Shown here: one piece after another, positions 52,719 to 61,818 of the stretch | Numbering within the stretch: position 1 is the first letter of the stretch | Layout: each line of letters begins with the position of its first letter | Source: Massilia soli | Lineage (GTDB): Bacteria; Pseudomonadota; Gammaproteobacteria; Burkholderiales; Burkholderiaceae_D | Length of the DNA stretch: 64,000 bases | Assembly (NCBI RefSeq): GCF_016809835.1 | Contig: NZ_JAFBIL020000002.1 | Span: forward strand, 578,647-642,646 | Direction: 5' to 3' | Program-made: the position numbers and the translations under genes | The notes under the pieces: generated by a model | Databases searched by the model: none | What the model was told of the DNA's origin: nothing | The model's input: only the letters and a program-made list of their open reading frames with translations

Positions 52719-52892
52719 GATGCTTTCCTCCCCAGTATTTACCCAATGCTGCGCCTTCCTGCCGTGCTTGCCAAGTTGTTTTGCGTCTGTTTCAGCTTGG
52801 GATATATAAATTTAAATTTCGGTTATGCAATTTCTCCATGGTACTAGTCTTATAATTACCGACATCCGTTTCAACGCATTCCCGAGAGCCCC

Positions 52893-54047
52893 ATGGAAAA
52901 CCACGAGTCGTCGCAGATCCGCACCTTGTCGTATGTGGAAAATGAAGACCATCCGGTCTTCGGCACCCTGGTCGAACAGATCCTGCACCTGCTCAATTCG
53001 CGCCTGGTGTTCTCCGACATCATCATTCACCAGAACAGCCCGCTGCTGCTGCGCCAGCCCAAGGGCCTGGTCGCGGTCACCGACTCGCCGATCACCAAGG
53101 AAGAGCTGGAAGAGTTCTTCGAGGTGATCGAGCCGGACTGGGAAGCGCGCATCAAGGACCGCGCGTTCGACCGCTCGATCGACCTGCATACCGCGCGCAT
53201 CCGCGCCAACTGCTTCACCTTCCAGGGCAAGAAGCGCCTTGGCTGCGTGATCCGGCGCTTCCCGAAAGAGCCGCTGGCGCTGGCCAGCCTGGGCTTGCGC
53301 ACGGCGGAGCAGGACTTCGCCCACCTGACCTCGGGCCTGGTCTTGATCATCGGCGACACCTGCCAGGGCAAATCGACCACGATCGCCTCGATGGTCGACG
53401 AAATCAACAAGACCCGCTCGGGCCATATCATCACCATCGAAGATCCGGTCGAGACCCTGATCCCTCAGCGCAAATGCATCATCACGCAGCGCGAAGTAGG
53501 GCAGGACGGCGACGTTGAAAGCTACTACCTCGGCGCGCTCGACGCGCTGCGCGAGCGCCCGGACGTGATCGTGATCGGCGAGATCCGCGATTCGCAAACC
53601 GCGCAGGAAGCGCTGGCGCTGGCCGAATCGGGCCCGCTGGTGCTGGCCTCGCTGCACGCGCGCTCGACCGAACTGGGGCTGCAGAAGATGAACCGCCTGC
53701 TGGGCAATTCGGAAGCGCAGTCGCAGGCGCTGGCCAACGCGCTGCGCGGCGTGCTGTGCCAGGCGCTGCTGCCGTCGCTCGACGGCGACCGCTATCACCT
53801 GGCCACCGAATGCCTGACCTCGAATCCGGAAGTGGTGCGGATGGTGGAGTCGGCGCGCTTTGCCGACGTGCGCACCTTGATGGATGGCGGCACCGGCAAG
53901 TTCAACGCCGGCTGCCACTCGATGAATTCGGCGCTGGTGTACCTGCTGCGCGAGAAGATGATCAGCGTGGAAGATGCGCGCAATGCCACCACTGACCGGA
54001 TCGGGTTTGCGGATGCGTGTTACGCGGCGATGGTCAACGTCGCGTGA
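52893..54047 (+). CDS. PilT/PilU-like ATPase, divergent orphan
   Basis: 384 residues, start ATG 52893. Type IV pilus retraction ATPase layout: N-terminal PAS-like part (about 1-125), then Walker A GDTCQGKST (154-162; usual form GPTGSGKST), Asp box IEDPVE, Walker B VIVIGEIRD and His box ASLHAR. The AIRNLIREGK-like C-terminal motif of PilT is not recognisable. It is nearer PilU than PilT in size. No pil genes adjoin, so it is an isolated paralogue, possibly a regulatory ATPase of a pilus or secretion system elsewhere. Confidence 0.88.
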   Translation: MENHESSQIRTLSYVENEDHPVFGTLVEQILHLLNSRLVFSDIIIHQNSPLLLRQPKGLVAVTDSPITKEELEEFFEVIEPDWEARIKDRAFDRSIDLHTARIRANCFTFQGKKRLGCVIRRFPKEPLALASLGLRTAEQDFAHLTSGLVLIIGDTCQGKSTTIASMVDEINKTRSGHIITIEDPVETLIPQRKCIITQREVGQDGDVESYYLGALDALRERPDVIVIGEIRDSQTAQEALALAESGPLVLASLHARSTELGLQKMNRLLGNSEAQSQALANALRGVLCQALLPSLDGDRYHLATECLTSNPEVVRMVESARFADVRTLMDGGTGKFNAGCHSMNSALVYLLREKMISVEDARNATTDRIGFADACYAAMVNVA

Positions 54048-54054
54048 CCAATTC

Positions 54055-54126
54055 GGCGGATGCGCTTTGCTTATCCGCCCTACAGGTAACGTGATCGCAG
54101 GGCGGATAAGCGACAGCGCATCCGCC
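54055..54126. repeat. Long inverted repeat (REP-like) between pilT-like and cytochrome genes
   Basis: GGCGGATGCGCT (54055-54066) pairs with AGCGCATCCGCC (54115-54126), and GCTTATCCGCCCT (54069-54081) with AGGGCGGATAAGC (54099-54111), leaving a short central loop: two nested stems over 72 bases. It is palindromic intergenic DNA between convergent genes, as REP elements are, and could stop both transcripts. Confidence 0.7.
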
Positions 54127-54129
54127 GTA

Positions 54130-55401
54130 TCAATCCAGCGGCACGGCGCGGTAGCGATTGACCTCGCGGCTTGATACTGGCGCGGCCTGGTTGCCCCAGC
54201 TGCTGCGCAGGTAAGTCACCAGCGAAGCCGCTTCCTGGTCATTGAGCACATGGCTGAACGGCGGCATGCCGTAAGGCCGCGGATTGCCCGCCGTCCCTGG
54301 CGCAAAACCCCCGTTCATCACGCTGCGGATGGCGTTCACCGGCGAGTCCATGGTCACGGCGCGGTTGCCCGCCAGCGGAGGATAATGCGGCGGCAAGCCC
54401 TTGCCGTCGGCGCCATGGCAGTCGATGCAATGCGTTTCGTACAGCCGCTTTCCCTGCGCGATAACCTGCTCATGCTCGGCTCCGACGACGATCGCAGGCT
54501 TGTCCACCGGCGTGTGCGGCAGCGATTTCAAATACACGGCCATCGCGCCCAGATCCGGTTCGCTCAGGTGCTGCAGGCTTTGCTGCACTACCTCGGCCAT
54601 CGGCCCGACCACGGTGGCGCGCGGCGACACCCCGGTTTGCAGCAGCTGCACGATCTCGGCCACCTGCCACTTGCCCAAGCCGGCTTCGGCGTCCGAGGTC
54701 AGCGACGGCGCGTACCAGCCGATCACGGGAATCAGGCCGCCGGCCAGCGCGCCGCTTGGCGCACCGAGGGTATTGCGGCTGCTATGGCACGCCGCGCAGT
54801 GGCCGAGGCCCTCGACCAGGTAGGCGCCGCGGTTCCATTCGGCGCTGCGCGACGGCTGCGGTTCGAACACCGCCGGCTTGAAGTACAGCAGGCGCCAGCC
54901 GGCCAGTGCCAGCTGCTGGTTGTACGGGAAGCGCAGCTGGTGCGGCTCGCTGGCGCGCTGGTGCGCCGGGACCGACCGCATGAACGCATACAGCGCGTCC
55001 GAATCGGCGCGCGTGACCTGGGTGTAGTTCGTGTACGGGAAGGCCGGGTAGAGCAGGCGGCCATCGCGCGACTTGCCGTTGTGGAGCGCGTTCCAGAAGT
55101 CGTCGGCGCTCCAGGCGCCGATGCCGGTGGCGCTGTCGGGCGTGATGTTGGGGGCGACCATGCGCCCGAACGGCGTCTCGATGGCGCGTCCGCCCGCGTA
55201 TTCGACGCCGCCGCGCGCCGTGTGGCAGGCCATGCAGTCGCCGGCCCGCGCCAGGTAGGCGCCGCGGGCGATGTTGGCCGGCGTCGCCGCCCACGCCGCG
55301 GGCGAGCTGGCAGGAATGAACTGGTCGCGAGGCCAGGCGAGCGCGATGGCCGCGGCGGCGGCGATGCCAAGGGCAGCCGCGATCAGGACGAATTTTTTCA
55401 T
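54130..55401 (-). CDS. Triheme cytochrome c (alcohol dehydrogenase cytochrome-like)
   Basis: 423 residues from ATG 55401, which overlaps the stop of the upstream cytochrome gene (ATGA); a longer frame to 55581 is unsupported. Signal-anchor at about 3-23. Three haem motifs: CMACH (about 57), CAACH (about 202) and CIDCH (about 338), with distal Met candidates in each. The arrangement ARGAYLARAGDCMACHT and FGRMVAPNITPD is that of the cytochrome subunit of alcohol or gluconate dehydrogenases. The partner flavo- or quinoprotein dehydrogenase is absent here. Confidence 0.92.
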   Translation of the reverse strand: MKKFVLIAAALGIAAAAAIALAWPRDQFIPASSPAAWAATPANIARGAYLARAGDCMACHTARGGVEYAGGRAIETPFGRMVAPNITPDSATGIGAWSADDFWNALHNGKSRDGRLLYPAFPYTNYTQVTRADSDALYAFMRSVPAHQRASEPHQLRFPYNQQLALAGWRLLYFKPAVFEPQPSRSAEWNRGAYLVEGLGHCAACHSSRNTLGAPSGALAGGLIPVIGWYAPSLTSDAEAGLGKWQVAEIVQLLQTGVSPRATVVGPMAEVVQQSLQHLSEPDLGAMAVYLKSLPHTPVDKPAIVVGAEHEQVIAQGKRLYETHCIDCHGADGKGLPPHYPPLAGNRAVTMDSPVNAIRSVMNGGFAPGTAGNPRPYGMPPFSHVLNDQEAASLVTYLRSSWGNQAAPVSSREVNRYRAVPLD

Positions 55402-56084
55402 GGCGCGCTGCCGCAGGCGATTGGCAGGGGCCGCGCGACGCTGGTGTCGGGCCGCGCCGCGGCCGATACCGGCTGCGCCGCCAGCCAGCTTGATACCGCC
55501 GACACGTCGTCCAGGCTCAGGCGGTTGGCGATGTCGGCCATGCAGTCGGGCGCTGTCGCGCGGCGGACCTTGTTTTTCCACGCGCCGAACTGCGCGTTGA
55601 CGTAGTCGCGCGGCAGGCCGACCAGTCCCGGGATCGACGGCGCCACGCCGGTCAGCGCCTTGCCATGGCAGGCGATACAGGCCGGCACGCCGGTGGCGCG
55701 GTCGCCCTGCATGGCCAGCACGCGGCCACGTTCCAGCACTGCCGCGGGCAGCGCCGGCTGCACGGTGGCGACCGGCGCCAGGTGCTGCTGCGAGAAGTGC
55801 TGGGCGATTTCGCGCAGGTAGTCGTCGGGGAGGTGGCTGACCATGTAGGTCATCATCGGGAACTGGCGCGCGCCGGTCTTGAAGTTGACCAGCTGGTTGT
55901 ACAGGTAGCCGGCCGGCTTGCCCGAGATGCGCGGGAAGAAGGCGTCGTTGCGGTCAGCGCGCGCGTGGCAGCTGGCGCAGGCCAGCACGCGCTGTTCGAT
56001 GGTGTCGGGCAGGGTGGCTGGCCGCTCGGCCGCCACCGGCCCGGCGGCGCATGCCAACAACAGCAGGTGGCCCAGGCGGCGCAT
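55398..56084 (-). CDS. Diheme c-type cytochrome
   Basis: 228 residues, start ATG 56084. Signal peptide to about residue 19. Two haem c motifs CASCH (about 36) and CIACHG (about 136), each followed by methionine candidates (PMMTYM; CMADIA). About 200 residues with two domains of the cytochrome c4/c553 kind, which carry electrons in the periplasm. Overlaps the downstream triheme gene by four bases and starts two bases after the exonuclease stop. Confidence 0.92.
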   Translation of the reverse strand: MRRLGHLLLLACAAGPVAAERPATLPDTIEQRVLACASCHARADRNDAFFPRISGKPAGYLYNQLVNFKTGARQFPMMTYMVSHLPDDYLREIAQHFSQQHLAPVATVQPALPAAVLERGRVLAMQGDRATGVPACIACHGKALTGVAPSIPGLVGLPRDYVNAQFGAWKNKVRRATAPDCMADIANRLSLDDVSAVSSWLAAQPVSAAARPDTSVARPLPIACGSAP

Positions 56085-56086
56085 GG

Positions 56087-56662
56087 CTAGTTGTCCTGGC
56101 GCCAGCGCCGGTACACGCGCAATGCGACATGGGCGTCGTCGGCGGCGTACAGGATCTGCCTCTCGGTCAGGCGCGGCAGCGACCAGTTGGTGGTGGTGAT
56201 TTTCTTCGACTTCTGCAGGCGCTGGCCGAAAAAGCGCGCGACCGCCGTCTTGGCGCCGAGCGTGTTGCGCTCGCCGCGGCGCAGCGCCGTCGACAGGTCG
56301 AGCACATTGGCGGTATCGATGCCAAGCTTGCTGCGCAGGCGGCGCACGTCGTCGGTCAGGCCAAAGCCGACCTTCAGGATGGTCGGCGATTCGAGCACCG
56401 CGCGCAGCACCTCGACCGACGGCGAGGCGCCGATCTGGAACAGGTAGGCCGCCTCGTCGGTTGCCAGCTGCACCAGGTGCGGGCCGGTCGACAGCTCGCC
56501 CTTGGCGAAGGTGGGTTTCGATTCGGTGTCGAAGCCCAGCGTGTCCGACGCGAGCAGCGCCGCCAGTGCTTCGGCGGCGTCGCGTTCGGTTTTGACCATG
56601 CGCACGTCGGTCATCTTGATGCCGTCGTAGGGCGGGAGCAGTTCTTCCTGATCAGGCGTCAT
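56087..56662 (-). CDS. 3'-5' exonuclease, RNase D-like domain
   Basis: 191 residues, start ATG 56662. The DEDDy catalytic set is visible: LGFDTESKP (Asp and Glu), VGFGLTDDVRRL (Asp) and ILYAADDAHVALRVY (Tyr and Asp). Only the exonuclease domain is present, with no HRDC domain, so it is a short RNase D-like enzyme such as those near WRN-type proteins. Follows the ProQ-family gene by nine bases. Confidence 0.9.
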   Translation of the reverse strand: MTPDQEELLPPYDGIKMTDVRMVKTERDAAEALAALLASDTLGFDTESKPTFAKGELSTGPHLVQLATDEAAYLFQIGASPSVEVLRAVLESPTILKVGFGLTDDVRRLRSKLGIDTANVLDLSTALRRGERNTLGAKTAVARFFGQRLQKSKKITTTNWSLPRLTERQILYAADDAHVALRVYRRWRQDN

Positions 56663-56671
56663 CAGGGCCGG

Positions 56672-57166
56672 TTAACCGTTGCGGGAAAACTTGGAGGCGA
56701 GCTGCTGCAGCTTCTCCTGGCGCAGGCGGTTGGCTTCTTCGGCCTGGGAAGCGTCGCGCTCGGCTTTCTTGCGTTCGGCTTCCTTCTTGAAGCGCTGCTG
56801 CAGCACTTCCTTGGCGTGGGCGCGGTGGGTATCCGTTACTTCGTCGCCGGCATTGCCGTCGAGGTCGAAGCGCTGGGTCGCTTTTTCCATCACGCGCAGG
56901 TAGCGCAGCGATCCGGTGTGAATGCCGAGCGCGGCGCGCATGGTTTTGCGGTCGAGGCCTGGCATGCGCGCGAGGAGCTGCTTGTCGATGCCGATCGCCA
57001 GCGGCAGGCAGTTACGGAACGCTGGAAATTGTTGCTGGAGCTGCTTGAGCAGGCTACGGGCGCTTTGTGGCGCTGCCGCCTGGGCTGGTGCTTGTGCAGG
57101 TACTTCGCCAGGTGCGGAAACGTCCACAGGCTCGGCTGCAAGGGGTGTTGGATTCATTGACTTCAT
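56672..57166 (-). CDS. ProQ/FinO family RNA chaperone
   Basis: 164 residues from ATG 57166 (ATG 57157 is an alternative; ribosome binding sites are poor for both). A Pro/Ala-rich start is followed by the FinO-ProQ domain (about 35-125): LLKQLQQQFPAFRNCLPLAIGIDKQLL, MRAALGIHTGSLRYLRVMEKATQRFDLDG. The C-terminal tail is Lys/Arg/Glu-rich, a flexible RNA-binding helix. Binds small RNAs and mRNA 3' ends. First of a four-gene run with an exonuclease. Confidence 0.9.
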   Translation of the reverse strand: MKSMNPTPLAAEPVDVSAPGEVPAQAPAQAAAPQSARSLLKQLQQQFPAFRNCLPLAIGIDKQLLARMPGLDRKTMRAALGIHTGSLRYLRVMEKATQRFDLDGNAGDEVTDTHRAHAKEVLQQRFKKEAERKKAERDASQAEEANRLRQEKLQQLASKFSRNG

Positions 57167-57325
57167 TGTAAGAGCTGGAACCGGAAGGATAGCACGCGCA
57201 CATTCGGAAGGGATGGGCCAAATTGGCAACAAGTTGCCAACCTGTGAACGGAACACTGTTGACAGTTCGGCTAACTCCCTCTACGAACATGGGCGCGGCG
57301 ACGCGAAATCGTGTATCATCCGCCT

Positions 57326-57525
57326 CTTGCCTTGCGCACGGCTTGACACTGCGCAGGATTCACCGGAAGGTGAAAAGGATAGCGTATTGGTATGCGCCGC
57401 GCTTATATCCGGTATTTGATTATTCAATTATCGTGATATGTTGCTATGCGACATAATGATACCTGTCTCCTCTATTTTTCCCTGAAAAGTAGATTCAAGC
57501 CCGTTTTTGCCAGCGGGCTTTTTTT
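57326..57525 (+). ncRNA. Candidate small RNA upstream of rpoD
   Basis: A terminator at 57497-57525 has no upstream protein gene on its strand. Before it are ACCGGA/TCCGGT (57362-57367 and 57408-57413) and TATGT/ACATA (57437-57441 and 57451-57455) stems. A TATCAT element at 57314-57319 would give a transcript of about 200 bases. No clear -35. The 5' end is a guess. Confidence 0.3.
57497..57525 (+). terminator. Orphan terminator upstream of rpoD
   Basis: AAGCCCG (57497-57503) and CGGGCTT (57514-57520) with a ten-base loop, followed by an uninterrupted T-run to 57525. It lies 212 bases before the rpoD start, so it ends a transcript other than rpoD. Confidence 0.85.
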
Positions 57526-57736
57526 CGTTTTGTAATGTACAGCGCCATTTTGATCACCGCACAATCGATTTACGCCTTGCCATCCGGTCGCCGATGCGAT
57601 CGCTGGTGCTTGCATTCCAGCCGTATCGCCCTTAGCTAGGGCCGTCCCAATTCACGTTCCATCGGATCCGCCATGCGGGTCCAGGTGGATTATTGACTTC
57701 GCAGGCATGCAGCGCGCCTCGACTGGAGAGTTTTAG

Positions 57737-60232
57737 ATGAAAAACACCGCCAAGACACTGACCCTGACCGCCGCCAAGGCTCCGCGCAAGAGCACCGCGC
57801 AGCTGGCCGTCCCGAAAACCGCTACCTCCTACTTCCTCGAATCGGAAGCGGCGGAGCCGGTTACGGTCGTCAAAAAGGGCTCGCGCCTGGCGGCTGTCAG
57901 CGCTGGCGACGCCGTCGCCGAGGCGCCAGTGGAAGCGGGCGCGGTGCCGGTGGTGGTGCGCAAGCGCTCGCGCCTGGCCGCCGCCGAGCCGGTGGTCGAC
58001 GCGGTAGCGCCGGAAGCGGTGCAGGCGCCTGCGCAAGCGGCCGCGCCGACAGCGGCGCGCGCATCCAAGGTGCGGGTGGCGGTGAAGAAGACCGACGAAC
58101 CGGCGGTCAGCCACACCACCGCATCGGTGGTCAGCGACGCGGCCACGCTGGCGGCGATCGACACCTCCGGCTACCTGCTGCCGTCGGTGAAGGTACCCGG
58201 CCGCCGCGGCCGCAAGCCGAGCGAGTTCATGCCCGAGCACGACGAAGTGGCGGCACTGAACGCGGTCGAGCGCGCCGAACTGAAGGCGGTATCGAAGGCC
58301 AAGGAACGCAAGGCCAAGAGCGGCCTGTCGAACATCCTGGGCGGCGACGACAAGACCTCCGAGGCTGACCTGGAGCGCCGCCGCAACCAGATCAAGAACC
58401 TGATCAACATGGGCAAGGACCGCGGCTTCCTGACCTACGCCGAGATCAACGACCAGCTGCCGGAGAACATCATCGATCCGGAAGCGATCGAAGGCATCAT
58501 CGCGACCTTCAACGACATGGGCATCGCGGTCTACGAGCGCGCTCCCGACGCCGACCTGATGCTGCTGACCGATACGGTCGCCACCGCCACCAGCGACGAC
58601 GAAGTCGAAGCCGCCGCCGCCACCGCGCTGTCGACGGTCGATTCCGATTTCGGCCGTACCACCGACCCGGTGCGCATGTACATGCGCGAAATGGGCGCGG
58701 TCGCGCTGCTGACGCGCGAAGGCGAGATCGAGATCGCCAAGCGTATCGAAGGCGGCCTGAAAGACATGGTCCAGGCGATTTCGGCCTGCCCGACCACGAT
58801 CGCCGAAATCATCGCGCTGTCGCACAAGATTTCGCGCGACGAGATCAAGGTCGATGAAGTGGTCGACGGTTTCGTCGACCTGAACGAGTCGTCCGCGCCT
58901 GCGGCGCCGGCGCCGCACGTGGCCGCGTCGTCGGATGACGAAGAAGACGAGGAAGAGCACGAAGAAGAAGACGGCGACGCCAATGGCGGCGCGGCCGGCT
59001 TCTCGACCGAGCAGCTGGCGCAGCTGAAGAAGGGCGCGCTGGAGAAGTTCGGCCTGATCGAAGACCAGTTCGACAAGATGGCCAAGGCCTTCGAGAAGGA
59101 CGGCTACGGCAGCAAGAACTACGTCAAGGCGCAGGAAGTCATCTCCAACGAGCTGCTCGGCATCCGCTTCACCGCCAAGGTCGTCGAGAAGCTGTGCGAC
59201 ACCCTGCGCGGCCAGATGGAACAAGTGCGCTCGATCGAGAAGGCCGTGCTGGCCATCTGCGTCGACCGCTGCGGCATGCCGCGCGCGCACTTCATCAAGG
59301 TCTTCCCAGGCAACGAAACCGACCTTGGCTGGGTCGACCGCGAAGTCGATTGCGCTTATCCGTACAGCACGGTACTGAGCCGCAATGTCCCGGCCATCAA
59401 GGAACTGCAGCAGCGCATGATCGACCTGCAGGCGCGCGTGGCGCTGCCGCTGGCCGACCTGCGCAAGATTAACAAGCAGATGGCAGCGGGCGAAAAGCGC
59501 GCGCGCCACGCCAAGCGTGAAATGACGGTCGCTAACCTGCGCCTGGTGATCTCGATCGCCAAGAAGTACATCAACCGCGGCCTGCAGTTCCTCGACCTGA
59601 TCCAGGAAGGCAACATCGGCCTGCTGAAGGCGGTCGACAAGTTCGAATACCGCCGCGGCTACAAGTTCTCGACCTATGCGACCTGGTGGATCCGCCAGGC
59701 CATCACCCGTTCGATCGCCGACATGGCGCGCACCATCCGCGTGCCGGTGCACATGATCGAGACGATCAACAAGATGAACCGCATCTCGCGCCAGATCATG
59801 CAGGAAACCGGCAGCGAGCCTGACCTCGCGACCCTGGCCCTGAAGATGGAAATGCCGGAGAATAAAGTCCGCGAGATCATGAAGATCGCCAAGGAGCCGA
59901 TTTCGATGGAAACGCCGATGGGCGAGGACGGCGATTCGCAGCTGGGCGACTTCATCGAAGACAACACCACGCTGGCCCCGCTCGACGCAGCGCTGCACGC
60001 GTCGATGCGCAACGTGATCAAGGAAGTGCTCGATTCGCTGACCCCGCGCGAAGCGAAGGTGCTGCGCATGCGTTACGGCGTCGAGATGTCGAACGACCAC
60101 ACGCTGGAAGAAGTGGGCAAGCAGTTCGACGTGACGCGCGAGCGTATCCGCCAGATCGAGGCGAAGGCCATGAGCAAGCTGCGCCAGCCATCGCGCTCCG
60201 ACAAGCTGAAGAGCTTCTTGCACAACCACTAA
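57737..60232 (+). CDS. rpoD: RNA polymerase sigma factor RpoD (sigma-70)
   Basis: 831 residues, start ATG 57737 with GGAGAG upstream. Region 1.1 begins near residue 210 ([21 protein letters not shown]); region 1.2 has [21 protein letters not shown]; an acidic non-conserved region follows ([16 protein letters not shown] near 397-412). Region 2 shows [37 protein letters not shown]; region 4 [30 protein letters not shown]. An N-terminal Ala/Val/Lys-rich extension of about 200 residues bears two copies of a KxxSRLAA motif. The housekeeping dnaG gene is not adjacent. Principal sigma factor, or a close paralogue. Confidence 0.95.
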   Translation: MKNTAKTLTLTAAKAPRKSTAQLAVPKTATSYFLESEAAEPVTVVKKGSRLAAVSAGDAVAEAPVEAGAVPVVVRKRSRLAAAEPVVDAVAPEAVQAPAQAAAPTAARASKVRVAVKKTDEPAVSHTTASVVSDAATLAAIDTSGYLLPSVKVPGRRGRKPSEFMPEHDEVAALNAVERAELKAVSKAKERKAKSGLSNILGGDDKTSEADLERRRNQIKNLINMGKDRGFLTYAEINDQLPENIIDPEAIEGIIATFNDMGIAVYERAPDADLMLLTDTVATATSDDEVEAAAATALSTVDSDFGRTTDPVRMYMREMGAVALLTREGEIEIAKRIEGGLKDMVQAISACPTTIAEIIALSHKISRDEIKVDEVVDGFVDLNESSAPAAPAPHVAASSDDEEDEEEHEEEDGDANGGAAGFSTEQLAQLKKGALEKFGLIEDQFDKMAKAFEKDGYGSKNYVKAQEVISNELLGIRFTAKVVEKLCDTLRGQMEQVRSIEKAVLAICVDRCGMPRAHFIKVFPGNETDLGWVDREVDCAYPYSTVLSRNVPAIKELQQRMIDLQARVALPLADLRKINKQMAAGEKRARHAKREMTVANLRLVISIAKKYINRGLQFLDLIQEGNIGLLKAVDKFEYRRGYKFSTYATWWIRQAITRSIADMARTIRVPVHMIETINKMNRISRQIMQETGSEPDLATLALKMEMPENKVREIMKIAKEPISMETPMGEDGDSQLGDFIEDNTTLAPLDAALHASMRNVIKEVLDSLTPREAKVLRMRYGVEMSNDHTLEEVGKQFDVTRERIRQIEAKAMSKLRQPSRSDKLKSFLHNH

Positions 60233-60254
60233 GCGGTAGCGGCTAGCCAGCGAG

Positions 60255-60290
60255 ACGGCGGATGTGCGAAGGCGCTTCCGCCGTTTTTTT
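60255..60290 (+). terminator. Terminator of rpoD
   Basis: ACGGCGGA (60255-60262) pairs with TCCGCCGT (60277-60284), then a run of seven T. It touches the 3' end of the convergent kinase gene. Confidence 0.85.
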
Positions 60291-61596
60291 ACGCCGCCGT
60301 CGCCCCGGTCTCGGTCGGAATCAGGATCGACAGCCGGGTTCCGCCGGCCGCCGCGCATTCGATCCCGACGTCGCCGCCAAATACATCGACCCGTTCGCGC
60401 AGCGCCCGCAGGCGCTGCTGCGCCGCATCGCCGCCGCCGATGCCTTCACCGTCATCGGCCAGCGTGATCGCCAGCTGCTCCGGCCCTGCCACCAGCGCGA
60501 CATCGACCCGGCTCACCCCGGCGTTGCCGAGCACATGCACCAGCGCCTCCTGCACGATCCTGAAGATGACCGAGGTGCGGCGCGGATCCTGCATCGGCAC
60601 GTGAGCGCCCGCCACATGCAGCGCGCAGCGGATGCCGCTGCGTTTTTCGAATTGCCCGACCAGCCATTCCAGCGCCACCGGCAGCCCCAGCTGCAGCGTG
60701 CTTGGATGCAGGTCGTTGATGATCGCGCGCACCGAGCGGATGGTGGCGTCGAGCGTATCGAGCACATGTCCGACGCGCCGCTTCAGGCGCGGATGCCGCT
60801 GGCTGGCGCGCGCGTGCAGCATCTCGACGTCGATTTTCAGCGCAAGCAAATTTTGTCCCAGGTCGTCGTGGATGCCCTGGGCGATGCGCCGGTGGTCGTC
60901 TTCCTTGAGCAGTTCCAGCTTCGCCGTCAGTTCGCGCAACTGGAGGAAGGAGCGCTGCAGCGCTCCTTCCGCATGCTTGCGCTGGGTGATGTCGACATAC
61001 ACGCAGATCAGGCTGAGGGGATTGCCGTGGACGTCGTAGACCGGCTTCTTGTATGACTCGACATCCATCACCCGGGCGCCCGAGGCGTCGGGTATCTGCG
61101 ACTCCCTGACTACGACTTTGCCGCCGGCGAGCACCGCTTGTTCATCGGCCAGCACCGCCTGCATGTAGGCCGCCGGCATCCAGGCGGCGCCGGTGCCGCC
61201 GGCGGCCTGCTCGAAACGCACGCCCCATTTTTCTTCCGCCGCGTGATTCATCAGCGCGATGCGCGACTGGGCATCCTTGACCACGACCGGCATCGGCAGG
61301 GTGGAGAGGATGTCATGCAGGCGCCGCTCGCTGGCGGCGAGCGCGTTTTCGGCGGCGCTGCGGGTGGCGATTTCGTCGCGCAGCTGCTGGTTGCTTCGTT
61401 CGAGTTGCGCGGTGCGGGCATGGACCCGCCGGCGCAGGCGCTCATTGTGGATCATCAGGCCCGATGCGGCGGCGGCGATCACGCCCGACAGGGCCAGCGG
61501 TATCGGCACGGCGAAGACGGCCGCGACGACGGCGAGCCCCGCCAGCAGCGTGAGGCCAGCGCTCGCCGCGATCCAGCGCATCTCGACAGTCCCCAT
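60289..61596 (-). CDS. PAS-containing sensor histidine kinase (HisKA_3, NarL-type)
   Basis: 435 residues from ATG 61596 with GAGGGG before it. Two membrane segments at about 9-45, a coiled coil, a PAS domain (about 95-215: DILSTLPMPVVVKDAQSRIALMNHAAEEKWG), then the HisKA_3 dimerisation box RRIAQGIHDDLGQNLLALK with the phosphorylated His, and an HATPase domain with FRIVQEALVHVLGNAG (N-box) and LADDGEGIG. No response regulator adjoins, so it is an orphan. Ligand unknown. Confidence 0.92.
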   Translation of the reverse strand: MGTVEMRWIAASAGLTLLAGLAVVAAVFAVPIPLALSGVIAAAASGLMIHNERLRRRVHARTAQLERSNQQLRDEIATRSAAENALAASERRLHDILSTLPMPVVVKDAQSRIALMNHAAEEKWGVRFEQAAGGTGAAWMPAAYMQAVLADEQAVLAGGKVVVRESQIPDASGARVMDVESYKKPVYDVHGNPLSLICVYVDITQRKHAEGALQRSFLQLRELTAKLELLKEDDHRRIAQGIHDDLGQNLLALKIDVEMLHARASQRHPRLKRRVGHVLDTLDATIRSVRAIINDLHPSTLQLGLPVALEWLVGQFEKRSGIRCALHVAGAHVPMQDPRRTSVIFRIVQEALVHVLGNAGVSRVDVALVAGPEQLAITLADDGEGIGGGDAAQQRLRALRERVDVFGGDVGIECAAAGGTRLSILIPTETGATAA

Positions 61597-61818
61597 ACCA
61601 GTTGCCCCTCGATTAATGAGGGAAATCATTCTACATTGCTGACAGGTAAGCAAACCTAGCAGTTCGATCAGGTATTGGCCTTCTCTTGTACCAAAGTACA
61701 GGGCGAAAAACGCCACAGTATGCTTGACGCATAGCAGTGAACATCGGACCATGGCGTAAGGCAATAAGTTTCCGTAGGTAAATTTATTGAAACACTGTTA
61801 AGACGATAAGGACCTCAA

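Larger units (their letters stand above)
57167..57736. other. Gene-free region before rpoD
   Basis: 570 bases between the ProQ-family gene (minus) and rpoD (plus). It has TTGACA elements at 57259 and 57343, a TATCAT -10-like element at 57314-57319, nested stems at 57362-57455 and a strong terminator at 57497-57525. After that about 210 bases remain as the rpoD leader. No credible protein-coding frame is seen. Confidence 0.55.

Noticed and set aside
57223..57456. 77-codon frame in the region before rpoD
   Set aside because: No ribosome binding site, no family resemblance, and composition unlike neighbouring genes.
57632..60358. 908-codon open frame on the minus strand, opposite rpoD
   Set aside because: It mirrors the codons of rpoD; the translation is Arg/His/Val/Leu-rich without domain signals. 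High-GC third positions keep the antisense frame open.
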